From NCBI GenBank assembly GCA_046294265.1, contig JBKBKC010000022.1, positions 1-32,021 on the forward strand: 32,021 nt of DNA, written 5' to 3'. The stretch's first letter is position 1; every line of letters starts with the position of its first letter. The position numbers and the translations under genes were made by a program. This DNA comes from JBKBKC01 sp046294265 (lineage in GTDB: Bacteria; Pseudomonadota; Alphaproteobacteria; Rhodobacterales; Rhodobacteraceae). The notes beneath the pieces are model-generated. The model did not search any database and was not told where the DNA came from. It worked only from the letters and a program-made list of their open reading frames with translations. This document shows, one piece after another, positions 22,416 to 31,000 of the stretch.

Positions 22416-23078
22416 CTATTTCCGCCAGCCGAACCTTGCAAGATAGACATCGCGCGAGGGCAGGATGTGGTCTCGGAACAAGGCGGCAAGGCGGGGGCGG
22501 TCGCCGGTTTTCATCGCTTCGATCATCGCGTAGTGTTCCTCGCAGGCGCGGCGCAGATAGACCGGATCGACCGCCGTCAGCGACCGTGCGCCGTGCACCT
22601 TTTTGGCGGACTGGCTGATCAGATCCACAAGGTAGGGGTTGCCGCAGGCGGCGAACAGCGCTTTGTGGAACGCCATGTTGGCGTGAAACGCCGCGCGCGG
22701 ATCGCCCGCCTCGACCGCTGCGGCATGGCGGGTCTGGATGCTGCGCAGACCCTCCAGGATCTCGGCGGGGGCGGGCAGCGGGATCAGTTCGGCGGCCAGT
22801 GTTTCCAGTGCGATGCGCACGTCATAGACCTGCCGCACCTCGACCGGGTCCAGCGAGCGGACGACCGCGCCCTTGTTGGGCACCCGTTCGACCAGGCCCA
22901 TCCTCTCGAGTTCGAAGATCGCCTCACGCACCAGATGGCGTTTGGTGGCAAAGCGGCGGGTCAACTCCTCTTCGACCAGCCGTTCGCGGGGCTGAAGCCA
23001 GCCCAGAACGATCTCTTCCTCAAGCACATCGACCATGGCGGCGTGCGGCGTTTCAGTGGCGGTCTCTGCTGTTCGCAT
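22416..23078 (-). CDS. GntR-family regulator with FCD domain (sugar cluster repressor)
   Basis: This is a 220-residue protein. An amino-terminal winged helix (about 8-75; LVEEELTRRFATKRHLVREA, ELERMGLVERVPNKGAV) is joined to an all-helical FCD ligand domain with the usual histidines (FHKALFAACGN, CEEHYAMIEAM, FRDHILPSRD) that often bind a metal and an organic acid. The ATG at 23078 is preferred; a TTG twelve bases upstream is also open. No Shine-Dalgarno is visible, so it may be leaderless. It is divergent from the dehydratase gene and its start abuts an ATTGT-TG-ACAAT palindrome. The most likely role is repression of the sugar cluster, released by a sugar-acid intermediate. Confidence 0.85.
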   Translation of the reverse strand: MRTAETATETPHAAMVDVLEEEIVLGWLQPRERLVEEELTRRFATKRHLVREAIFELERMGLVERVPNKGAVVRSLDPVEVRQVYDVRIALETLAAELIPLPAPAEILEGLRSIQTRHAAAVEAGDPRAAFHANMAFHKALFAACGNPYLVDLISQSAKKVHGARSLTAVDPVYLRRACEEHYAMIEAMKTGDRPRLAALFRDHILPSRDVYLARFGWRK

Positions 23079-23079
23079 A

Positions 23080-23091
23080 ATTGTTGACAAT
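23080..23091. promoter_or_regulatory. GntR/FCD-type operator ATTGTTGACAAT
   Basis: This is a perfect inverted repeat ATTGT-TG-ACAAT in the divergent gap. Operators of FadR/FCD-type regulators commonly have this TTGT..ACAA form. It overlaps the TTGACA -35-like hexamer at 23084-23089. A further ATTGT half-site follows at 23104-23108. Confidence 0.65.
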
Positions 23092-23110
23092 CATGTTGGC
23101 GACATTGTAG
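23084..23110 (+). promoter_or_regulatory. Putative promoter of the sugar catabolic operon
   Basis: TTGACA at 23084-23089 equals the consensus -35 hexamer, and TTGTAG at 23105-23110 is a weak -10 candidate at 15-base spacing. A repressor bound to the overlapping palindrome would block polymerase. Confidence 0.4.
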
Positions 23111-23139
23111 CGCTGTCAAGGATGCAGGAGGAACGGCCA

Positions 23140-24843
23140 GTGCACAAGACGGGAATGCAGCGCGCGTTGACCCAGTATGGCGACCTCGCGTTTGCGGTGT
23201 TCCTGCGCAAGGCGTTCATCAAGGCGATGGGCTATACCGACGATGCATTGGACCGGCCGATCATCGGCATCGTCAACACCGCGTCGGACTACAACGCCTG
23301 CCACCAGACCGTGCCCGACCTGATTGCGGCGGCCAGCCGGGGGGTGATGCTGGCGGGGGGCATCCCGATGGCCTTTCCGGTGATTTCGCTGCACGAAACC
23401 TTTGCCTCGCCAACCTCGCTCTACCTGCGCAACCTGATGGCCATGGACACCGAAGAGATGATCCGCGCCCAGCCGATGGATGCGGTCATTCTGATCGGCG
23501 GCTGCGACAAGACGGTGCCGGCGCTTGTGATGGGCGCGATCAGTGCGGCGGTGCCGGCGATCCTTCTGGTGACCGGGCCGATGCTGGCGGGCGACTGGCG
23601 GGGCGAACGGGTGGGGGCCTGCACCGATTGCCGCAGGTTCTGGGCGCGGTTCCGGGCGGGCGATCTGACGGCGGCGCAGATTGCCGAGGTGAACGGCGAG
23701 CTGGCCCCGACGGTGGGCACCTGCGGCGTGATGGGCACCGCCTCGACCATGGCGCTGGCGGCCGAGGCGATGGGGCTGATGCTGCCCGGTGGCGCCTCGA
23801 TCCCGGCGGTCTATGCCGAACGGCGGCGGCAGGCCGAACGCACCGGCACCCGCGCCGTGGCGATGGCCGCCGAAGGCCTGACGCCGGACCGCATCGTGAC
23901 GGCCGGGGCGATCCGCAACGGCATCCGCACGGTGATGGCGGTGGGCGGATCGACCAACGCGATCATCCATCTGACGGCAATGGCCGGGCGGGCCGGACTG
24001 GCGGTCGATCTGGCCGAAGTGGACGCGCTGGGCCGCGAAACGCCGGTGCTGGTGGATCTGAAACCCACCGGCCAGCACTATATGGAGGATTTGCACCGCG
24101 CGGGCGGTCTGGCCCCGGTGTTGCGCGAACTGGGCGACCTGATCGACGGCTCCTGCCTGACCGTCACGGGGCAGACGCTGGCGGAAAACCTTGCCGCGCA
24201 ACCTGCCGAGCATGGACAAACCGTGGTGCGGACGGCATCCGACCCGGTGTTTGCCGGGGGCGCGCTGGCGGTGTTGTACGGCAACCTGGCGCCGCGCGGG
24301 GCGATCATCAAGCAGGCGGCGGCGGACCCCGGCCTGCTGACGCACAGCGGGCCGGCGGTGGTGTTTGAAAACCTTGCCGATCTGGCCGCGCGCATCGACG
24401 ACGAGGCGCTGGCCGTCACCCGCGACTCGGTGCTGGTATTGCGCAACGCAGGCCCCAAGGGTGCGCCCGGCATGCCCGAGGCAGGCTATCTGCCGATCCC
24501 GAAAAAGCTGGCGCGGCAGGGCGTCAAGGACATGGTGCGGATCAGCGACGCGCGGATGTCGGGCACCGCCTTTGGCACGATCGTGCTGCACATCACGCCC
24601 GAGGCCGCTGACGGCGGGCCGCTGGCGCTGGTGCGGAACGGCGACATGATCCGGCTGGACGTGCCGGGCCGCCGCATCGACCTCATGGTGGACAAGGCCG
24701 AACTTGCGGCCCGCCGCGCAGCCCTTGCCCCGCCCGAACCGCCGCCCCTGCGCGGCTATGCCCGCCTGCACCACGACCATGTGCTGCAAGCCGATGGCGG
24801 CTGCGATCTTGATTTTCTGACAGCCCGCGGAGAGGCCCCATGA
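23140..24843 (+). CDS. IlvD/Edd-family sugar-acid dehydratase
   Basis: This iron-sulphur enzyme removes water from an aldonic acid to give a 2-keto-3-deoxy acid. The GTG at 23140 is chosen because AGGAGG at 23126-23131 has good spacing to it; an in-frame ATG at 23122 lies upstream of that site. The product has 567 residues. Three cysteines, C54 (SDYNACH), C122 (GGCDKTVPA) and C195 (GTCGVMGTAST), are placed like the cluster ligands of [2Fe-2S] pentonate dehydratases such as L-arabinonate and D-xylonate dehydratase, and DARMSGTAFGTIVLH is the conserved carboxyl motif. The neighbours, a sugar importer and an SDR dehydrogenase, favour a pentonate or related acid over the dihydroxyacid of branched-chain amino acid synthesis. 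The exact sugar is undetermined. The stop overlaps the next start by four bases (ATGA). Confidence 0.9.
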   Translation: MHKTGMQRALTQYGDLAFAVFLRKAFIKAMGYTDDALDRPIIGIVNTASDYNACHQTVPDLIAAASRGVMLAGGIPMAFPVISLHETFASPTSLYLRNLMAMDTEEMIRAQPMDAVILIGGCDKTVPALVMGAISAAVPAILLVTGPMLAGDWRGERVGACTDCRRFWARFRAGDLTAAQIAEVNGELAPTVGTCGVMGTASTMALAAEAMGLMLPGGASIPAVYAERRRQAERTGTRAVAMAAEGLTPDRIVTAGAIRNGIRTVMAVGGSTNAIIHLTAMAGRAGLAVDLAEVDALGRETPVLVDLKPTGQHYMEDLHRAGGLAPVLRELGDLIDGSCLTVTGQTLAENLAAQPAEHGQTVVRTASDPVFAGGALAVLYGNLAPRGAIIKQAAADPGLLTHSGPAVVFENLADLAARIDDEALAVTRDSVLVLRNAGPKGAPGMPEAGYLPIPKKLARQGVKDMVRISDARMSGTAFGTIVLHITPEAADGGPLALVRNGDMIRLDVPGRRIDLMVDKAELAARRAALAPPEPPPLRGYARLHHDHVLQADGGCDLDFLTARGEAP

Positions 24844-25601
24844 CCGACGCGATCTATCCAGACCTGAAGGGTCGCCCCGTTCTGATCACCGGCGGCGCCA
24901 GCGGCATCGGCGAAGGACTTGTCGAAGCCTTTGCCGCCCAGGGCGCCCGTGTCGGCTTCATCGACATCGCGCAAGCTGCGGGCGAGGCTTTGGCGGAACG
25001 GTTGGCCGCAACCGGGGCGACGGTGGCCTTTGCCTGCGCCGATCTGACCCGCACCGACGATCTGCGCGCCGCCATCGCCGGTCTGCGCGCACAGCTTGGC
25101 CCCTTTACCGTGCTGTTGAACAATGCAGCCAGCGACGAACGCCACCGGTTCGAAGATATCGACGACGCCTATTTCGAGGCGCGCATCGCGGTGAACCTGA
25201 AGCATCAGGTGTTTGCCACCCAGGCGGTGCTGCCCGACATGATTGAGGCGGGTGGCGGCAGCGTGGTGATGTTCGGCTCGCATAGCTGGATGCTGGGGAT
25301 GGGGGGCATGCCGCTCTATTCCGCGTCCAAGGCCGCCATTCTGGGGCTGACGCGGGCGCTCGCGCGTGATTATGGCCGCCACGGCATCCGGGTGAACCAC
25401 TTTGCCCCCGGCTGGACGATGACTGAACGCCAGTTGACCAAATGGCTGACGCCTGAGGCTGACGCGATGCGCGCCGAGCGTCAGTCCACCCCTGACCGCC
25501 TTTTCCCCGCCGACATCGCCCGCGTGGCGCTGTTTCTGGCGTCGAACCAGTCCAAGGCCATCACCGCGCAGACCATCGTCGCGGACGCCGGCTGGGCCTG
25601 A
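24840..25601 (+). CDS. SDR-family sugar 1-dehydrogenase
   Basis: This is a 253-residue classical short-chain dehydrogenase. It has a glycine-rich cofactor motif TGGASGIGEG, NNAA in place of NNAG, catalytic S147, Y160 and K164 (PLYSASKAA), and the usual carboxyl signature ITAQTIVADAGW. An acidic residue after the second strand (FIDIAQA) suggests NAD+ preference. Its coupling to a sugar-acid dehydratase through an ATGA overlap suggests that it oxidises the imported aldose at C1 to the lactone, the first step of the pathway. The sugar is unknown. Confidence 0.88.
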   Translation: MTDAIYPDLKGRPVLITGGASGIGEGLVEAFAAQGARVGFIDIAQAAGEALAERLAATGATVAFACADLTRTDDLRAAIAGLRAQLGPFTVLLNNAASDERHRFEDIDDAYFEARIAVNLKHQVFATQAVLPDMIEAGGGSVVMFGSHSWMLGMGGMPLYSASKAAILGLTRALARDYGRHGIRVNHFAPGWTMTERQLTKWLTPEADAMRAERQSTPDRLFPADIARVALFLASNQSKAITAQTIVADAGWA

Positions 25602-25629
25602 GGCCCGGCACACCGAACACAGGCTTCAA

Positions 25630-25650
25630 CCCGGACAGCTTCGTTCCGGG
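25630..25650 (+). promoter_or_regulatory. Short intergenic hairpin before the binding-protein gene
   Basis: The arms CCCGGA (25630-25635) and TCCGGG (25645-25650) can pair around a nine-base loop in the 89-nt gap. It may stabilise the downstream mRNA. It has no T-run and is not a classical terminator. Confidence 0.3.
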
Positions 25651-25690
25651 ACCCATAAAGAAACGTCATCAACCCAAGGGAGGAGACCCC

Positions 25691-26647
25691 ATGAAACTGA
25701 CACGCAGAACCCTGTTGCAATCGGCCGCGGCCGTGGCCCTGATGCCAGCGATTCCGGCACTGGCACAAGACAAGCCGATTCTGGCCTTTGTCACCAACGC
25801 CAGCGCCGATTTCTGGACCATCGCGCGCCGCGGCACCGAAAAGGCGCAGGCCGAATTGCCCGACTATCGGGTTGAGTTCATCGTGCCCGCCGAATCCACT
25901 CCGGCCGAACAGCGCCGGATCATCGATGACCTCTTGGCGCGCGGCGTCAAGGGTCTTGCGATCAGCCCGGTCAACCCGGAAAACGCCACCGAAACCCTCA
26001 ACCGCGTTGCGGCCGATGCCGTGCTGTTCACTTCGGACAGTGACGCGCCCGCGTCCAACCGCATGGTCTATATCGGCACCGACAATGTGGCGGCCGGGAT
26101 GCAGGCGGGCGAGCTGATGAAAGAGGCGATGCCCCAGGGCGGCACCGCGATGCTGTTCGTCGGCACCATGGACAACGCCAACGCCCGTGAACGGGTGCAA
26201 GGCATCAGGACGGCGCTGGAGAGCGGCAACATCACCATCGTCGATGTGCGCACCGACGAGATCGACTTCGTCAAAGCCCGCCGCAACGTCGAGGACACCC
26301 TGACCGCCTACCCCGACATCAACATGCTGGTCGGGCTTTACAGCTACAACCCGCCGCAGATCGTCGAGGCGGTGGCGGCGGCAGGCATGACCGGCAAGGT
26401 CATCATCATCGGTTTCGACGAGGATGTGGCCACCCTGCGCGGCATCAAGAGTGGGGCGGTCTATGGCACCATCGTCCAGCAGCCCTTCGAGTTCGGCTAT
26501 CAGTCGATCATCGGCATGGCCAGGGTCGTTGGCGGCGATGCCGCCTGGATCCCGGAGAACAAGCTGTCGATCGTGCCCACACGCGTGATCAACGCCACCA
26601 ACGTTGCCGAGTTCGAGATGATGATGGCCGAGATGCTGAAAAGCTGA
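25691..26647 (+). CDS. Periplasmic sugar-binding protein of ABC importer
   Basis: This is a 318-residue RbsB-like (cluster B) solute-binding protein. The ribosome-binding site GGGAGGAG precedes the ATG. The amino terminus MKLTRRTLLQSAAAVALMP has a twin arginine in a Tat-compatible setting and is cleaved near ALAQ. Conserved parts include FVTNASADFWTIARRGTEKA, LAISPVNPENA, FVGTMDNANARERVQGI and IIGFDEDVATLRGI, the ligand-cleft regions of ribose/galactose-type binding proteins. It delivers the sugar to the ATPase-permease pair encoded downstream. Confidence 0.9.
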   Translation: MKLTRRTLLQSAAAVALMPAIPALAQDKPILAFVTNASADFWTIARRGTEKAQAELPDYRVEFIVPAESTPAEQRRIIDDLLARGVKGLAISPVNPENATETLNRVAADAVLFTSDSDAPASNRMVYIGTDNVAAGMQAGELMKEAMPQGGTAMLFVGTMDNANARERVQGIRTALESGNITIVDVRTDEIDFVKARRNVEDTLTAYPDINMLVGLYSYNPPQIVEAVAAAGMTGKVIIIGFDEDVATLRGIKSGAVYGTIVQQPFEFGYQSIIGMARVVGGDAAWIPENKLSIVPTRVINATNVAEFEMMMAEMLKS

Positions 26648-26667
26648 ACCTGCCGGCACTGAGCACG

Positions 26668-26706
26668 GCGCGCGGGTCTGATGGCACGCGCGCGACGCCC
26701 CTTTTT
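26668..26706 (+). terminator. Hairpin with T-run between binding protein and ATPase (possible attenuator)
   Basis: GCGCGCG (26668-26674) can pair with CGCGCGC (26687-26693) around a 12-base loop, and five Ts follow at 26702-26706, eight bases after the stem. The distance is long for an intrinsic terminator. Partial termination here would raise the binding protein relative to the membrane components, as is common in such operons. Confidence 0.35.
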
Positions 26707-26720
26707 GAAAGCCGCATCGC

Positions 26721-28223
26721 ATGACGCTCCTCTCGATGGAGGATATCGCCAAAACCTATCCGGGTGTCACCGCACTCGACGGCGTGTCGTTTGCGCTGGA
26801 CGCGGGCGAGATCGTCGGGCTGATCGGCGAGAACGGCGCGGGCAAATCCACCCTGATGCGGGTGCTGGGCGGGGTCGTGGCGCCGACGCGCGGGCGCATC
26901 TTGCTGGATGGCCAACCCCATGCCGCGCTGACGGTGCGGCAAAGCCAGGCGGCCGGCATCGCCTTTGTGCATCAGGAACTGAACCTTTTCGAAAACCTCG
27001 ACGTGGCCGCCAACATCTTTGCCGGGCGCGAGTTGCGGCGTGGCCCCTTGCTGGACCGTGCCGCGATGCGGGCCGAGGCGGCGCGCCATCTGGCCCCGCT
27101 GTCGGTCGGCTTTGGCCCCGATACGCTGGTGGAACTGCTGTCCATCGCCGAACGCCAGATGCTGGAGATTGCCAAGGCGCTGTCGATGCGGGCGCGGGTG
27201 ATCATCATGGACGAGCCGACCTCAAGCCTGTCGCTCAGCGAAACCGAACGCTTGCTGGTGGTGATGCGCAGCCTTCAGGCGCAGGGGGTGGCGATCATCT
27301 ACATCTCGCACCGCCTGTCGGAAGTGAAAGAGATTGCCGACCGGGTGGTGTGCCTGCGCGATGGCAAGCTGGCAGGTCATCTGGCCCGCGACGAGATCAG
27401 CCAGGATGCCATGGTGCGCCTGATGATCGGGCGCGATCTGGCGCAGCTTTACACCCCGCCAAAGGCCGCGCCGGGCGCGCCGGTGCTGCAAGTGGCGGGC
27501 CTTGTTACCCCGGCGTTTCATGACCGGACGGTGGATCTGACCCTGCATCGGGGCGAGATCCTGGGCCTTGCCGGGCTGATCGGCGCGGGCCGGACCAGTC
27601 TGGCGCAGGCGCTGTTCGGGATAGCACCCGCCCTTGGCGGCACAATCCGGTTTGAAGGCGCGCCGGTCACCATCGCCCGCCCGATCGAGGCGATCGGCCT
27701 TGGGCTGTATCTGGTGCCTGAGGATCGCAAACGCTCGGCTCTGGTGCTGGACATGACGATCCGCAAAAACGTCACGCTGGCCGATGTGCCCCGCTTTGCC
27801 TGGCGCGGCTGGGTGATGCGCGGCGGCGAAACCGCTGTCGCGAACCGTGAAATGCAGCGCCTGCGGATCAAGGCACCGGGCTGCGAGACGCCGGTGATCA
27901 CGCTGTCGGGCGGCAATCAGCAAAAGGTGGTGCTGGCCCGGTGGATGGCGATGCGCCCCAAGCTGATCGTGTTCGACGAGCCGACGCGTGGTATCGACGT
28001 GGGCGCCAAGGCCGAAATCTATGCGCTAATGCGGGCGCTGGCGGATGAGGGCGTGGGCATCCTGATGATTTCCAGTGACCTCGAAGAGGTGCTGGGCGTG
28101 TCTGACCGGATTGCAGTCATGCACGAGGGCCGGATCACGGGCACGCTGGAGCGCCGCGATTTCAGCGAGCGAGCGGTGATGCATCTGGCCGTGGGGCTGG
28201 TGACGGAAGGGGTTGCAGCATGA
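26721..28223 (+). CDS. Sugar ABC importer ATPase with two nucleotide-binding domains
   Basis: This is a 500-residue RbsA/XylG-type tandem ATPase. First domain: Walker A GENGAGKST, signature-like LSIAERQML, Walker B VIIMDEPTSSLS. Second domain: degenerate Walker A GLIGAGRTSLAQ, signature LSGGNQQKVVLAR, Walker B LIVFDEPTRGID. The degenerate second site is normal for this family. It energises sugar uptake at the cytosolic face of the permease, with whose gene it overlaps by ATGA (28220-28223). Confidence 0.92.
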   Translation: MTLLSMEDIAKTYPGVTALDGVSFALDAGEIVGLIGENGAGKSTLMRVLGGVVAPTRGRILLDGQPHAALTVRQSQAAGIAFVHQELNLFENLDVAANIFAGRELRRGPLLDRAAMRAEAARHLAPLSVGFGPDTLVELLSIAERQMLEIAKALSMRARVIIMDEPTSSLSLSETERLLVVMRSLQAQGVAIIYISHRLSEVKEIADRVVCLRDGKLAGHLARDEISQDAMVRLMIGRDLAQLYTPPKAAPGAPVLQVAGLVTPAFHDRTVDLTLHRGEILGLAGLIGAGRTSLAQALFGIAPALGGTIRFEGAPVTIARPIEAIGLGLYLVPEDRKRSALVLDMTIRKNVTLADVPRFAWRGWVMRGGETAVANREMQRLRIKAPGCETPVITLSGGNQQKVVLARWMAMRPKLIVFDEPTRGIDVGAKAEIYALMRALADEGVGILMISSDLEEVLGVSDRIAVMHEGRITGTLERRDFSERAVMHLAVGLVTEGVAA

Positions 28224-29209
28224 TTTCGAAAAAGGAACTGGCGCTGTTGGCGCTGATCCTCGTCGTGGGGGCGGTGACGTTTTCGATCAACCCGCGCTTT
28301 CTGTCGGCGGTCAACATCGGCAACATGGCCAATCTGGTCGGCCTGTTCGGGATCTTTGCGCTGGGGGTGGGTCTGGTCATCATCTCGGGCGGGATCGAGC
28401 TTTCGGTGGGGTCGATGTTTGCCATCCTTGGCGTGATCTTTCTGGACCTGTTCGCCAACATGGGCCTGCCCTGGCCGCTGGCCCTGGGGTCGGCGGTGGG
28501 GCTGGGGCTGCTGTTGGGGCTGATCCACGGGCTGTTGATCACGCAAGCCGGCTTGCAACCCTTTGTTGTCACGCTGTGCGGGCTGCTGATCTATCGCGGG
28601 GCGGCGCGGTTCTATACCTCGGACGCGACGATGGGGTTTGGCTATGGCGTCGATGATGCGTTCCTGCGCTGGCTGGTGTCGGACCGCAGCTTTGGCGTGC
28701 CGCACACCTTCATCGCCTTCCTGATCATCGCGGCAGCCATGGCGGTTCTGCTGCACGGGTCGGTCTATGGCCGCCATCTTTATGCCGTGGGCAAGAACGA
28801 AGAGGCGGCGCGCTATTCCGGCATCCGGACCGCGCGCACCATCACGCTGGCCTATGTGATCTGCGGCGGGCTGGCGGGGCTGACGGCGGTGTTCATCGTG
28901 TTTTACACCAACTCGGTCTCGCCCTCGTCGCACGGCAGTTTTTACGAGCTTTACGCCATTGCAGCGGCGGTGCTGGGCGGCTGTTCGCTGCGCGGGGGCG
29001 AGGGGTCGGTGATCGGCATCATGCTGGGGGTCGTGTTGTTGCAGGTGTTGCAGAACCTGGTCAACCTGCTGGGCATCCCGTCGTCGCTGAACTTTGCGGT
29101 GATGGGGTCGGTGATCCTGCTGGGGGTTCTGGCCGATCAGGAGATCACCCGGCGGCGCAAAAACTCGCTGGCGCTGGCAGGTGCTCAGGCGGCGAAAAAG
29201 GGAAAATGA
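28220..29209 (+). CDS. Sugar ABC importer permease
   Basis: This is a 329-residue RbsC-type inner-membrane permease with roughly ten hydrophobic segments. Family sequence includes LGVGLVIISGGIELSVGSM, LITQAGLQPFVVTLCGLLIY and AVGKNEEAARYSGI (the cytosolic coupling loop). A single permease probably works as a homodimer. It starts with ATG overlapping the ATPase stop and ends overlapping the aldehyde dehydrogenase start, so transport and catabolism are translated together. Confidence 0.92.
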   Translation: MISKKELALLALILVVGAVTFSINPRFLSAVNIGNMANLVGLFGIFALGVGLVIISGGIELSVGSMFAILGVIFLDLFANMGLPWPLALGSAVGLGLLLGLIHGLLITQAGLQPFVVTLCGLLIYRGAARFYTSDATMGFGYGVDDAFLRWLVSDRSFGVPHTFIAFLIIAAAMAVLLHGSVYGRHLYAVGKNEEAARYSGIRTARTITLAYVICGGLAGLTAVFIVFYTNSVSPSSHGSFYELYAIAAAVLGGCSLRGGEGSVIGIMLGVVLLQVLQNLVNLLGIPSSLNFAVMGSVILLGVLADQEITRRRKNSLALAGAQAAKKGK

Positions 29210-30648
29210 CCATGGCGTATGACAACAGGATCGGCGATGCGTGGCGGCCGGGGGCTGCAACGCGGCCCAACATCAACCCGTCCGACACGCGCGAGGTGAT
29301 GGGCGACTATGCCGTAGGCTCGGCGGCTGATGTGGCCGATGCTGTGGCTGCGGCGCGCGCGGCCTTTCCCGCCTGGTCGCGCACCAGCCCGATGGAGCGG
29401 CACGCCATCCTGATGCGCGCAGCCGGCGAAGTGACTGCCCGGCACGAGGAACTGTCCACCCTTCTGTCGCGCGAAGAGGGCAAGACCCTGGCCGAGGCGC
29501 GCGGCGAGGTTGGCCGCGCGGCCCAGATCCTGACCTTCTTTGCCGCCGAGGCGGTGCGCCTGTTGGGCGAGGTCGGCCCCTCGATCCGACCCGGCGTCAC
29601 GGTCGAAATCACGCGTGAGCCGTTGGGCGTGGTGGGGGTGATCACACCGTGGAACTTTCCCATCGCCATCCCGGCGTGGAAGATCGCGCCCGCATTGGCC
29701 TATGGCAACTGCGTGGTGTTCAAGCCCGCCGATCTGGCGCCGGCCTGCGCCTGGGCGCTGGTCGATATCCTGATCCGGGCGGGCCTGCCCGCCGGTGTGC
29801 TGAATCTGGTCATGGGGCCGGGGCGCGAGGTGGGGCAGGCCATCGTCACCGCGCCGGGCGTGGACGGCGTCACCTTTACCGGCTCGGTCGGCACCGGGCG
29901 CGGCATTGCCGCCGCTTGCATCGCTGCCCAGCCGATGAAGAAGCTGCAACTTGAAATGGGCGGCAAGAACCCGTTGCTGGTGCTGGATGATGCCGATCTC
30001 GACGTGGCGGTGCGTGCCGCGCTGGATGGGGCGTTCTTTCAGACCGGGCAGCGCTGCACCGCCTCGTCACGCCTGATCGTGACCGAAGGCATCCATGACC
30101 GGTTCGTGGCGGCGCTGACGGAAGGCGTGGCGGGGCTGGTCGTTGGGCACGCGCTCGACCCCGCAACCCGGATGGGGCCGGTGGCCGACGCAAGCCGGCT
30201 TGCCACCAACCTGTCCTATATCGACAAGGGCCGGGCCGAGGGCGCGCGTCTGGTGACGGGGGGCGAGATCCTGAACCGCCCGACGCCGGGCCACTATCTG
30301 TCGCCCGCGCTGTTTGTTGACGCCACCAACGCCATGACCATCGCGCGGGAGGAAATCTTTGGCCCCGTCGCCTGCGTGATCCGGGTGCGCGACTATGACG
30401 AAGGGCTGGCCGTGGCCAACGACACCGCCTTTGGCCTGTCGTCCGGCTTATGCACCACCAGCCTGAAGCACGCGACCGACTTCCGCCGCAAATCCGAGGC
30501 CGGGATGGTGATGGTCAACCTGCCCACCGCGGGGGTTGACCCGCATGTGCCTTTTGGCGGACGCAAGGGGTCAAGCTACGGCCCGCGCGAACAGGGCAGT
30601 TACGCGCGCGAATTCTATACCGCCGTCAAGACCGCCTACATCGGATGA
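29206..30648 (+). CDS. NAD(P)+-dependent aldehyde dehydrogenase (2-oxoglutarate semialdehyde type likely)
   Basis: This is a 480-residue aldehyde dehydrogenase with catalytic Cys284 (GQRCTASSRLI), general base Glu250 (LQLEMGGKNP) and cofactor loop FTGSVGTGRG. The start at 29206 overlaps the permease stop (ATGA); an ATG at 29212 is an alternative. In oxidative pentose pathways an enzyme of this type turns 2-oxoglutarate semialdehyde into 2-oxoglutarate, and the operon setting favours that reaction. Glycolaldehyde or succinate semialdehyde as substrate cannot be excluded by sequence. Confidence 0.88.
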   Translation: MTMAYDNRIGDAWRPGAATRPNINPSDTREVMGDYAVGSAADVADAVAAARAAFPAWSRTSPMERHAILMRAAGEVTARHEELSTLLSREEGKTLAEARGEVGRAAQILTFFAAEAVRLLGEVGPSIRPGVTVEITREPLGVVGVITPWNFPIAIPAWKIAPALAYGNCVVFKPADLAPACAWALVDILIRAGLPAGVLNLVMGPGREVGQAIVTAPGVDGVTFTGSVGTGRGIAAACIAAQPMKKLQLEMGGKNPLLVLDDADLDVAVRAALDGAFFQTGQRCTASSRLIVTEGIHDRFVAALTEGVAGLVVGHALDPATRMGPVADASRLATNLSYIDKGRAEGARLVTGGEILNRPTPGHYLSPALFVDATNAMTIAREEIFGPVACVIRVRDYDEGLAVANDTAFGLSSGLCTTSLKHATDFRRKSEAGMVMVNLPTAGVDPHVPFGGRKGSSYGPREQGSYAREFYTAVKTAYIG

Positions 30649-31000
30649 ACAAGAGCAAGCGCCTCAGGAACGGTTCCATCCCATCCGCCAGACCGCCGAT
30701 ATCCAGATCCGCAGCGGCCTGATGAACCGCTTCTCGGCCCTCGGAACGGCCGAGATCGTTCGCGTGGCCTGATGCTGACGGCGGAAGGGGCAATGATGCC
30801 TCAGGCGTGAGTTTCGCACCAACGCCGCTGCCGATTGTCGAACACTTCAGGCGCATGGGCGAATGCGTCGAGATCGACACGCGCCGGGATCGTCCGACGG
30901 TCCATGGCCTGCTGCGCGACCAAATGGCGGACCAGACCGACCCCGCGCATATTGCCCGCATGCCACACGAGGCGGCCGGAATTTTGCTGGGGCTGCGACC
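30649..31000. other. About 350 nt of remnant sequence after the sugar operon
   Basis: A plus-strand frame gives fragments that look coding, such as HPIRQTADIQIRSGLMNRF ending at a TGA at 30770-30772, and another beginning near 30807 (PLPIVEHFRRMGECVEID). Neither has a good ribosome-binding site or a family I recognise. They are best viewed as decayed gene pieces. No clear terminator for the sugar operon was found. Confidence 0.35.
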
